Origin: Stenotrophobium rhamnosiphilum
Lineage (GTDB): Bacteria > Pseudomonadota > Gammaproteobacteria > Nevskiales > Nevskiaceae
NCBI RefSeq assembly: GCF_003052265.1
Contig: NZ_QANS01000004.1
Location: 124,414 to 188,413, forward strand
DNA length: 64,000 nucleotides
Reading direction: 5' to 3'
Shown here: in pieces, positions 27,318 through 35,704 of the stretch
How the letters are laid out: the number at the start of each line of letters is the position of its first letter
Position numbering within the stretch: position 1 is the first letter of the stretch
Notes under the pieces: generated by a model
What the model saw: the letters and a program-made list of their open reading frames with translations, nothing else
The model's database searches: none
Told to the model about the DNA's origin: nothing
Translations under genes and position numbers: made by a program

Positions 27318-27468
27318 GGCTCAACCCTCACACAATGACGATGAATGTCTGGTCAATGTAATCGGACAATTCATGCATCTCAGTTCGATAGCGCACGGAC
27401 AGTTCACTCAATGGTGTTGAAACTCCGAGCATAGGAGACATACACCCACAACCTCCTGGAGATGACTG

Positions 27469-28221
27469 ATGCTATATCGCTTGGACAAACTCATCGGCAT
27501 GTCTATTAGTGCGACCAACGGAGACGTCGGCAAGATTAAGGACGTCTACTTTGATGATCAGTATTGGGCAGTGCGTTATCTGGTGGTTGACACCGGGGGC
27601 TGGCTCGCTGATCGCAAGGTATTGATCTCGCCTTTTACGATCGCACATATCGATCGTGATCGCCGCGTGGTCTCCTTGAGATTAACCAAAGAACAGATCG
27701 AAAATAGCCCAAGCATCGACACTCAAATGCCGGTTTCGCGGCAACATGAAGTCGATCTCGGCGAATACTACGGCTACCCGGAATATTGGAGTGGCCTCAT
27801 GCTTTGGGGTTCGGCACCATTTCCGATGATTCCGGTTGATGATGTTGTGCCCAGCAAAGTGTCTGCTGGAAACGCAGTGGCTGATGGCGATCCACACTTG
27901 CAGAGCATTAAAGAAGTGTCGGGTTATCACCTTCAAGCTTCCGACGATTCAATCGGTCATCTGGAAGACTTCTTGATTGAAGATGATAGCTGGGCGGTTC
28001 GCTATCTCGTTGTCGACACACGCGACTGGTGGCCCGGCAAGCACGTGGTGATTCCGCCGCAGTGGATTAAGACGCTAAGCTGGTCAGAGAAAACTGTGAG
28101 CGTCGATGTGACGCGAGATACGGTGAAAAGCGCGCCTGAATACAATTCAGAGATCGACTTCTCGCGTATCTATGAAGAAAGTCTTTATCAGCACTACGAA
28201 CGTACACGTTACTGGGGATAG
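27469..28221 (+). CDS. Double PRC-barrel domain protein
   Basis: 250 residues made of two PRC-barrel-like halves: LIGMSISATNGDVGKIKDVYFD..WAVRYLVVDTGGWL (about 8-50) and VSGYHLQASDDSIGHLEDFLIEDDSWAVRYLVVDTRDWW (about 148-190). The repeat WAVRYLVVDT is exact. PRC-barrels mediate protein or RNA contacts (photosynthetic reaction centre H subunit, RimM). In non-phototrophs such proteins are usually unknown stress proteins. A good CTGGAG site precedes the ATG. It ends at a long hairpin shared with the convergent OsmC gene. Confidence 0.85.
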   Translation: MLYRLDKLIGMSISATNGDVGKIKDVYFDDQYWAVRYLVVDTGGWLADRKVLISPFTIAHIDRDRRVVSLRLTKEQIENSPSIDTQMPVSRQHEVDLGEYYGYPEYWSGLMLWGSAPFPMIPVDDVVPSKVSAGNAVADGDPHLQSIKEVSGYHLQASDDSIGHLEDFLIEDDSWAVRYLVVDTRDWWPGKHVVIPPQWIKTLSWSEKTVSVDVTRDTVKSAPEYNSEIDFSRIYEESLYQHYERTRYWG

Positions 28222-28225
28222 AAGC

Positions 28226-28266
28226 CTGATTGTGAGGGTGCAGATATTTTATCTGCGCCCAATCAG
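28226..28266. terminator. Hairpin between convergent genes
   Basis: Outer arms CTGATTG / CAATCAG, inner GGGTGCAGAT / ATCTGCGCCC with loop ATTTT. It spans the whole gap between the PRC-barrel and OsmC genes; there is no clear T run, so termination is inferred. Confidence 0.6.
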
Positions 28267-28267
28267 C

Positions 28268-28690
28268 TCAGGAAAGCGTTGCGTCGAGGGTAATCGTAGC
28301 CTTCAAGAGTTTTGATACCGGGCAATCGGCCTTCGCTTTATTCGCGATTTCTTCAAATGTCTTTGCGTCTGTTCCGGGAATGTCTGCGACAACGCTTAAA
28401 TGAATCTTCGTGATTTCGTAGGCGTCGTTAACCTTTTCAAGTGTTACTTCGGCTTGGGTCTCGATTTTATTTGCAGTGAGCCCAGCATTGCCAAGCATCA
28501 TCGACAAAGCCATCGAAAAGCATCCTGCATGCGCTGCGCCAATCAATTCCTCGGGGTTGGTTCCTTTGCCGCCTTCAAACCGGGCGTTGAATCCATAGGG
28601 TGCGTCTTTCAAAACACCCGTCTCGGTTGAGATAGTGCCGCCGCCTTCTTTCAGGCTGCCTTTCCAAGCTGCAGATGCTTTCTTATTCAT
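28268..28690 (-). CDS. OsmC-family peroxiredoxin
   Basis: 140 residues, matching the OsmC/Ohr fold. The two redox Cys are visible: Cys57 in AHAGCFSMAL and Cys123 in ADCPVSKLLK, with a Glu in the EELIGAAHAG segment. These enzymes reduce organic hydroperoxides in the cytoplasm using lipoyl or thiol donors. The motif set is OsmC-like rather than Ohr. GGAG ribosome site 9 bp before the ATG. It is divergent from the superoxide dismutase gene, giving an oxidative-stress pair. Confidence 0.9.
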   Translation of the reverse strand: MNKKASAAWKGSLKEGGGTISTETGVLKDAPYGFNARFEGGKGTNPEELIGAAHAGCFSMALSMMLGNAGLTANKIETQAEVTLEKVNDAYEITKIHLSVVADIPGTDAKTFEEIANKAKADCPVSKLLKATITLDATLS

Positions 28691-28752
28691 GACGGCTCCG
28701 AATATAGATGGATCAGTGAAGTAAAAACCTTACTCATATCTGCCAACCATCT

Positions 28753-28797
28753 CTGTTCGTTAGCGCATACAGATTTCTTATGTGTGAACGCGAACAG
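28753..28797. repeat. Long imperfect inverted repeat
   Basis: CTGTTCG...CGAACAG ends enclose a further GCGCATA / TATGTGTG pairing and CGTT / AACG, with a 9-base loop. It lies in the divergent osmC/sod spacer and could be a regulator site or an RNA hairpin; function unknown. Confidence 0.5.
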
Positions 28798-28911
28798 ACG
28801 AACTCTCATCGATGGGCGAGGCTTGTTTCACTTGCATGAATTACACAGCAAGCCTATCGAATCTAAGAGATGACACGGATGTTGAATGCCGTGTGTCGCA
28901 GGAGTCGCGCC

Positions 28912-29718
28912 ATGAAACATGTTCTTCCCGATCTTCCTTATGCAGTTGACGCTTTAGAGCCTCATATCGATCAACGCACGATGAAGCTGCATCACGATAT
29001 GCATCATGCGTCATACGTGAAGGCTCTCAACAAAGCGTTGGAAGAAGCCCCAGAACTTCAAAGTCAAACCGCCGAGTGGTTGTTGATGAACTTGAATGAA
29101 GTTCCTGAAGCGATTCGAACAGCCGTTCGCAATAACGCCGGCGGCCACGTCAATCACGGCATGTTCTGGCGCTCGATGGACGCCAGTGGTGGCGGTTTCC
29201 CATCCGGCCCGCTGTTAGCTGCTATTGATCGTGATTTCTCTGGCTATGAAAATTTCAAGGCAGAATTTGAAAAAGCTGGAACAAAGCTCTTTGGTTCAGG
29301 CTGGGCTTGGCTCGTTGTGGACAAGCGCGGCAACGATAAGCTTCAGATCCTCGCGACCAGTGGCCATGACAATCCCTTGTCATCGGGCTATCACCCGCTG
29401 TTGCTAAACGATGTTTGGGAACACGCGTATTACTTGAAGCATGAGAACCGGCGTCCCGAGTACCTGAAGAATTGGTGGGCTATTACGAACTGGCCTGAGG
29501 TTGAGCAGCGTTACCAGCAGTTCCAGCAGCAGGAGCCAGCACAGTCTTCTAAGACGCCGCCGCCAAAGATTGATGCCGATTTGAAGCAGGCGCTACATGA
29601 AACCGCTCAAGAGCAGATTCATGAGGTAATGACCAAGCGTGAAGCTAGCAAGCTGGTTGTTAAAGAAAAATCCGTGACTTCCGGTAAAAGTCATTCTGTG
29701 AATGGAAAGTCTGGGTAA
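28912..29718 (+). CDS. Fe/Mn superoxide dismutase with C-terminal extension
   Basis: 268 residues from the ATG at 28912, which has a CAGGAG site; an upstream start at 28870 has none. Metal ligands are His27 (HHDMHH), His82 (GGHVNHGMFW), Asp167 and His171 (DVWEHAYY). It converts superoxide to peroxide. The second-shell position that is Gln in E. coli SodA (NQDSPL) reads GHDNPL, so a His (about 152) may hold the active-site water, which can broaden metal use. The catalytic domain ends near residue 200. A 65-residue Gln-rich then Lys/Ser-rich tail follows, absent from normal 200-residue enzymes. There is no signal peptide. Confidence 0.9.
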   Translation: MKHVLPDLPYAVDALEPHIDQRTMKLHHDMHHASYVKALNKALEEAPELQSQTAEWLLMNLNEVPEAIRTAVRNNAGGHVNHGMFWRSMDASGGGFPSGPLLAAIDRDFSGYENFKAEFEKAGTKLFGSGWAWLVVDKRGNDKLQILATSGHDNPLSSGYHPLLLNDVWEHAYYLKHENRRPEYLKNWWAITNWPEVEQRYQQFQQQEPAQSSKTPPPKIDADLKQALHETAQEQIHEVMTKREASKLVVKEKSVTSGKSHSVNGKSG

Positions 29719-29953
29719 GTCACCTCATGGATAACTGTCATCCCTAAAAGATGCCTGTCTGTTCGCCTGTTTAGGCGGGCGGGCAGTAAGGCTTTTAAGT
29801 GGGCTGTCGCTTTTTTTCGATTGCCCTTAACTGAAAGACATACTTCTCAACAGATTGCCCCAATCCTGAGGTAAATTAGTCTCTCCAACCCCTAAAAATA
29901 AACCTGACCGTGGCAAGAAAAATTGCATTACCGGTTAGTGCATGGTGGAGAGA

Positions 29954-32900
29954 ATGAAAAACAACAGTCATTTAGTGGCGCTCTGTGCTTTGCTGTTTCC
30001 ACTTGTTGCCTTTTCAGCGCAAGTAGAGACGTTCTCTCCTCAGGGTGAGATCAAGAAAGTTCGTCAGGTTGCTGCCCGATTCTCCGAGGACGTTGTTAAG
30101 TTTGGCGATCCACGGCTTGCAGCGCCATTCAAGATTGACTGTTCCGCTGCAGGTGCCGGACGCTGGGCTGATGGCCGCAACTGGGTCTACGATTTTAAGC
30201 AAGACATGCCAGCGGGCATTTCATGCCAGTTCACGGTATTGCCTGATTTCAAGGATCTCTCTGGAAGTCCCTTAACTGGCGACTCCACGTTCTCCTTCAA
30301 TACTGGCGGGCCTGCCATCGTGCGTGCCTTACCTAGCGATGGTGATGAAAGCATTGATGAGAACCAGATATTCATTCTTTCACTCGATGCGGCTGCGACT
30401 TCTGCATCTGTTGGTAAAAATGCATGGTGCGAAGTTGATGGTGTAAATGAGCGGATTCCTGTTCGTGTACTGCGTGATCAAGAACGCAAGAAAGTTTTGG
30501 CGCAACGCCGACTGCTGGGATACGAGTATCTGAATCTGTTCATTGTGCGAGATGCAGACGGCCAGCTTCTGGGTCGAGGCAAGCTTCAAACTCAAAAGCA
30601 ACTTGATGACGGCGAGAAGAAATTCGCTGTTGTTCAATGCCGTCGTCGCTTGCCCGCTGCGCACCAGATTAGCTTGGTGTGGGGAAAAGGTATTGCAACG
30701 TCGGATGGCGTGCAAACTTCTGATGAGCAGCGCTTTGGTTATCAAGTGCGGCCAGAATTCACGGCTCGCTTTAACTGCCAGCGTGCCAATACCAATGCGG
30801 GCTGTTTGCCAATGCTGCCGGTCTCTTTGAGTTTCTCGGCACCGATTTCACGCAATCTGGCCAATGGCATTGCGCTTGTTGCAGCCGATGGAACTCAATT
30901 CAAGCCAGAAGCTATCAAGGAAGATCGCGTTGAGGCGGTGACCTTTAAAGGGCCTTTTGCTGAGCGCGCCAAGTACAAAATTGTTTTGCCACTTGATATC
31001 AAGGATGACGCGGGCAGAAAGCTCTCCAATGCCAAGCGCTTTCCACTGGAAGTGGCGACTGATGAAGCGCCACCACTGGCAAAGTTCTCGGGGCAGTTCG
31101 GAATCCTTGAGTTGAATGAGGGCGGCGTACTGCCTGTTTCCTTGCGTAATCTCGATGGCGCTCCCAAGGGAGCAGTCAGCATTGCGGCACGCAGTCGCCG
31201 GATTGAGCGTGAGCAAGATATTTACGAATGGATTAGTCGTATACGCAAAGCCACCCAGAGTGAATGGAGTGATGGCGGCGAAATACTGCCGGGAACCAAT
31301 TCAGTATTGAAGGGCGACCCGCAGGCTAAGTCTTTGCCAGTGATTAAGCCACTGGGTGCGCGAGCGTTTGAAGTCGCGCCTATTGATCTTAAAAATGCGG
31401 GCCTCTACGTTGTGGAGCTGGAGAGTCCAAAACTAGGCCAGGCGCTACACGGCAAGAACAAACCTTATTACGTTCCAACGATGGCGCTGGTGACGGATCT
31501 GTCCGTGCATTTCCAGTGGGGTCTGGAATCATCAAGTGTGTGGGTCACGCGTTTGCATGATGGATCTTCGGTGAGTAATGCCACTGTGTCAGTGTTCAAT
31601 GCCTGCAGTGGTGCTGTTTTGTGGAAAGGCCAGGCTGATCGCAATGGCATCGCGCGCATTACCGAAAGCTTGCCACCACCGCGCCAGTGGGTCAGTTGTA
31701 CCGGCGGCTCATCGCCAGAGCTTTTGGTTAGCGCGCGTGAAGGTAGCGATTTCAGTTTTGTACTGAGTTCATGGAATGAAGGCATTGCGCCATCGGACTT
31801 CGGCAATATCGCCAGTAGTCTCTACGGCGATGCGCAGAGTTATAACCACACAGTGCTTGATCGCGCCTTGTATCACGCAGGCGAAACGGTTTCGATGAAG
31901 CACTATGTGCGTGAACCAACCAGCAGTGGTTTGCGCCTGCCCAAGGCAATGCCGAATCAGTTGGTGATCATGCATGAGGGCAGTGGCAAGACTTTTGAGC
32001 TGCCGCTAAAAATGGATGCGATCGGTATTGGTGAGAACCAATGGGTCATTCCCAAAGATGCGCCACTGGGCATTTATCAGATGAGCCTGAAGCAGGGCAA
32101 TACATCGATTAACAGCGGTCAATTCCGCGTTGAGCAATTCAAGTTGCCAACGGCGCGCGCCCAGATTCAGATTCCAAAAGCGCCGCTTGTGGCTGCACGT
32201 TCTGCAACGCTAGATCTGCAAGTGAATTATCTCTCTGGCGGTGGTGCGGCCAATTTGCCAGTCAAGCTTCGTACGCTGGTGCAACCGCGCGCCGTCAGCT
32301 TCAAACACTACGACGAATTTAGTTTTGGTGGAGAAGCCGTACGTGAAGGCTTGGTGGAAACTTCTGAAGGTGGTGCTTTTGACGAGTTCGACGATCAGGG
32401 AACGCGTGCTACAGGCCAGCAAGCTCAGCCCGCGCAGACCATTCCACTGACCTTGGACAAGATGGGTGCCGCGCGAGTAACGGCGCCGATTCCTTTGGTG
32501 AAGAGCGCGCAAGAGTTGCTGACCGAAATGGAATACAGCGACCCCAATGGTCAGATCTTGACGGTGGCTCGCCGTGTTCCGCTCTGGCCCTCAGCTGTCA
32601 CTGTCGGATTGAAAACCGAAGGCTGGGTTTCTTCCAGTGACAACGTCAACGTGCGTATTGCGGTGCTGAATACAAAAGGCGTTCCGTTATCCAAGGTTCC
32701 GGTTAACGTTGAAGTTTTTCAGCAGGAAACGCATTCGTATCGCAAGCGTTTGATTGGTGGTTTCTATTCTTACGCTCACACACGCAAGATCAAACGATTG
32801 CCGATGACCTGTGCGGCGACTTCCGATGAATTGGGTATGGCGACATGCCACTTCGCGCCTGGTGTCTCCGGTGAAATTGTTCTGCAAGCCAAGGCACGTG

Positions 32901-35704
32901 ATGCCAAGGGTAAGGAAACACGCTCGGTATTGTCGGTATGGGTGGCGGGCAAAGACGACTGGTGGTTCTCGCAGCAGGCGAATGACCGCATGGATTTGCT
33001 GCCAGAGAAAAAAGAATATCAACCCGATGAAGTCGCGCGCTTCCAAGTACGCATGCCATTCCGCAGTGCGAATGCGTTGGTCACGGTTGAGCGTGAAGGC
33101 GTGCTTGAACAGTTCGTGACCAAGCTCGACGGTGAGAAGCCCATCATTGAAGTACCGCTGAAGGGCAGCTATGCGCCAAACGTTTTTGTGTCTGTGCTTG
33201 CAGTGCGCGGTCGACCTACGGATGGTTGGCTGCAGAATCTTGCCGTGGCTGCGCGCGGATTCCTTGCCAAGCTACAACCGGTAAAACCTGAGCCAGCATC
33301 AAAATATCTGGCCGCGCCGCCAACTTCTTTAACGGATCTTTCGAGACCGGCGTTCCGTTTGGGTATCGCCAATATTTCAGTCGGACTCAAAGCGCATCGA
33401 CTACAGGTTGATGTCAGTCCTGATAAACCGACCTATCAGATTCGCGACAAAGCCACTGTTGTTGTGACCGTTAAAAAGCCTGATGGTCAGCCAGCCAAAG
33501 GCGGCGAGATTGCATTCGCTGCCGTCGATGATGCTTTGTTGGAACTTCAGCCGAACGACACTTGGAATATTCTGCAGGCCATGATGGCGCCACGACCTTT
33601 ATCGGTGCTGACGTCTACTGCGCAGCTTCAAGTCGTCGGTAAACGTCAGTATGGTCGCAAGACTGCGCCGCCGGGCGGTGGTGGTGGTCGCTCCGGCGCG
33701 CGTGAAGTTTTTGACACCTTATTGTTATGGAAAGGTCGCGTGAAGCTGGACAACCAAGGGCAGGCGACAATTCCTGTACCGCTGAACGACGCCTTGACCT
33801 CATTCAGACTTGTGGCGGTTGCAAGTTTGGGCACTGGGCAATTTGGTACAGGTACTGCATCGATACGCACGCATCAGGATCTGGAACTAGTTCCTGCAAT
33901 GCCCGTTGTCGTACGTGAAGGTGATCAATTCCGCGCGGCATATACCGTTCGCAATGCGACGAATGCCGCGATGCACACCTCCGTCAATGCGACGATGCAA
34001 GGCAATTCCTTGCCTGAGCGTGTGTTGGATATTCCTGCAGGTGAGGCGCGTGAAGCGAGCTGGGATATCACGGTTCCGATCAATAGCCGTGAACTGGTAT
34101 GGGAAGTTCGTGCAAACGCTGGAGCGGCTTCGGATCGCGTCAAGACGAAACAGACGGTGATGCAGGCCTATCCCGTTCGTGTCTATCAAGCGACACTGAC
34201 GCAACTCGATAAGCCGTATCAGTTGTTTGTACAGCGCCCAGAAGATGCCGTGCCCGGGCGCGGTGGCATTCATGTTGAGTTGATGAGTCAGCTCGGCGGT
34301 TCGCTTGATGGCGTGCGCGACTACATGGGTGTCTATCCATGGAATTGCATTGAGCAGCGTCTATCACGTGCGATTGCAATGGGTGACGCTATTGCTTGGG
34401 AGAGCGTGAAGTCAGACATGCCCGTGTTTCTGGATCGCGATGGCCTGCTGCGTTATTACCCGGCGCAGTGGCTTGATGGCAGCGATGCATTGACCGCCTA
34501 TGTCCTCGCGATCACGCATGAAAAGAAATGGGAGATTGCAGCCGATCCTCGCAAGCGCATGATCGATGCGCTGCAGGCATTCGTGCAAGGTCGCCTGCAA
34601 CGTGGCAATCCGTTGAATCGTGAAGACCAGACCGAACGTAAGCTCGCTGCTCTAGAAGCTTTGGCTCGTTACGATGCCGTGCAGCCTGAATGGGTCAATG
34701 TGTTGCAGTTCCAGCCGAATCTGTTGCCGACTTCCGCGCTACTGGATTGGATTGGTGTGCTGCAACGCGTGCAAGGTATTGAGAAGGGCGATGAGCGTCT
34801 CAAGCAGGCATTGCAGATTCTGCGTTCGAGAATCAATTTCCAAGGCACGATCATGACGTTCTCGACTGAACGTGATGATGCCTGGTGGTGGTTGATGGCC
34901 AGTGCTGATCGCAATGCGAACATTGCTGTGCTGCGGGTTCTGAATACACCAGAGTGGCAAGCCGATCTGCCGCGCTTGTGGCGTGGTGCATGGCAACGTC
35001 AGAAGCGTGGTCATTGGGATACCACGCTGGCGAATGCATGGGGCGTTTTGACCGCTCAGCGATTCGCTGAGAAATTCCAGAAGGAGCCAGTGCAGGGTTC
35101 TGTGCAGGCTGCAATGGGTGAAGAGAAGAAACAGCACGACTGGAAATCTCCCAGCGGAGAAATAGATTTTGCATGGCCGGAAGGCGCGGCGAATCTATCG
35201 CTGACGCAGAACGGTAGTGGTGCACCTTGGGCCATCGTGCAATCACGCGCAGCGATTCCGCTGAAGCAGCCGCTGTCGACCGGATACCGCGTGGAGAAAA
35301 CCATTACGCCTGTGGAAGTGAAGGGCAAGGGCTATGCGCGCGGTGATGTGTGGAAAATTCGTCTCGACATCGATGCGCAATCAGATATGACTTGGGTCGC
35401 CATCGACGATCCGGTGCCGCCCGGTGCGATGATTCTCGGTTCTGGCCTTGGTGGTGATTCAGCACTCTTCGCTCGTGGACAAAAGCGTGATGGTGCTGCT
35501 TGGCTCGCGTACGAAGAGAAACGTCAGGACAGCTACCGCGCGTATTACGAGTACGTTCCAAAAGGGAAATTCAGTTTGGAATACACCATTCGTTTGAATA
35601 CGCCGGGTGATTTCCAGATGCCGACGACTCGCGTCGAAGCCATGTATGCACCGGAAATGTTTGGTGAACTACCGAACCCTCCACTCAAGGTTCAATCGCC
35701 TTGA
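29954..35704 (+). CDS. Bacterial alpha-2-macroglobulin with thioester
   Basis: About 1916 residues. Signal peptide MKNNSHLVALCALLFPLVAFSA with no lipobox Cys, so it is probably soluble periplasmic, unlike lipoprotein ECAM/YfhM. Macroglobulin-like domains precede the thioester motif YPWNCIEQ (Cys about residue 1465). An alpha/alpha-barrel and a C-terminal receptor-like domain (PPGAMILGSGLGGD) follow. The family traps attacking proteases. The GGAG-preceded ATG at 29954 is preferred over the in-frame ATG at 29942. Its TGA overlaps the pbpC start (TTGA), the conserved pairing with the cell-wall repair synthase PBP1C. A Gly-rich loop GGGGRSG near residue 1240 is unusual. Confidence 0.92.
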   Translation: MKNNSHLVALCALLFPLVAFSAQVETFSPQGEIKKVRQVAARFSEDVVKFGDPRLAAPFKIDCSAAGAGRWADGRNWVYDFKQDMPAGISCQFTVLPDFKDLSGSPLTGDSTFSFNTGGPAIVRALPSDGDESIDENQIFILSLDAAATSASVGKNAWCEVDGVNERIPVRVLRDQERKKVLAQRRLLGYEYLNLFIVRDADGQLLGRGKLQTQKQLDDGEKKFAVVQCRRRLPAAHQISLVWGKGIATSDGVQTSDEQRFGYQVRPEFTARFNCQRANTNAGCLPMLPVSLSFSAPISRNLANGIALVAADGTQFKPEAIKEDRVEAVTFKGPFAERAKYKIVLPLDIKDDAGRKLSNAKRFPLEVATDEAPPLAKFSGQFGILELNEGGVLPVSLRNLDGAPKGAVSIAARSRRIEREQDIYEWISRIRKATQSEWSDGGEILPGTNSVLKGDPQAKSLPVIKPLGARAFEVAPIDLKNAGLYVVELESPKLGQALHGKNKPYYVPTMALVTDLSVHFQWGLESSSVWVTRLHDGSSVSNATVSVFNACSGAVLWKGQADRNGIARITESLPPPRQWVSCTGGSSPELLVSAREGSDFSFVLSSWNEGIAPSDFGNIASSLYGDAQSYNHTVLDRALYHAGETVSMKHYVREPTSSGLRLPKAMPNQLVIMHEGSGKTFELPLKMDAIGIGENQWVIPKDAPLGIYQMSLKQGNTSINSGQFRVEQFKLPTARAQIQIPKAPLVAARSATLDLQVNYLSGGGAANLPVKLRTLVQPRAVSFKHYDEFSFGGEAVREGLVETSEGGAFDEFDDQGTRATGQQAQPAQTIPLTLDKMGAARVTAPIPLVKSAQELLTEMEYSDPNGQILTVARRVPLWPSAVTVGLKTEGWVSSSDNVNVRIAVLNTKGVPLSKVPVNVEVFQQETHSYRKRLIGGFYSYAHTRKIKRLPMTCAATSDELGMATCHFAPGVSGEIVLQAKARDAKGKETRSVLSVWVAGKDDWWFSQQANDRMDLLPEKKEYQPDEVARFQVRMPFRSANALVTVEREGVLEQFVTKLDGEKPIIEVPLKGSYAPNVFVSVLAVRGRPTDGWLQNLAVAARGFLAKLQPVKPEPASKYLAAPPTSLTDLSRPAFRLGIANISVGLKAHRLQVDVSPDKPTYQIRDKATVVVTVKKPDGQPAKGGEIAFAAVDDALLELQPNDTWNILQAMMAPRPLSVLTSTAQLQVVGKRQYGRKTAPPGGGGGRSGAREVFDTLLLWKGRVKLDNQGQATIPVPLNDALTSFRLVAVASLGTGQFGTGTASIRTHQDLELVPAMPVVVREGDQFRAAYTVRNATNAAMHTSVNATMQGNSLPERVLDIPAGEAREASWDITVPINSRELVWEVRANAGAASDRVKTKQTVMQAYPVRVYQATLTQLDKPYQLFVQRPEDAVPGRGGIHVELMSQLGGSLDGVRDYMGVYPWNCIEQRLSRAIAMGDAIAWESVKSDMPVFLDRDGLLRYYPAQWLDGSDALTAYVLAITHEKKWEIAADPRKRMIDALQAFVQGRLQRGNPLNREDQTERKLAALEALARYDAVQPEWVNVLQFQPNLLPTSALLDWIGVLQRVQGIEKGDERLKQALQILRSRINFQGTIMTFSTERDDAWWWLMASADRNANIAVLRVLNTPEWQADLPRLWRGAWQRQKRGHWDTTLANAWGVLTAQRFAEKFQKEPVQGSVQAAMGEEKKQHDWKSPSGEIDFAWPEGAANLSLTQNGSGAPWAIVQSRAAIPLKQPLSTGYRVEKTITPVEVKGKGYARGDVWKIRLDIDAQSDMTWVAIDDPVPPGAMILGSGLGGDSALFARGQKRDGAAWLAYEEKRQDSYRAYYEYVPKGKFSLEYTIRLNTPGDFQMPTTRVEAMYAPEMFGELPNPPLKVQSP

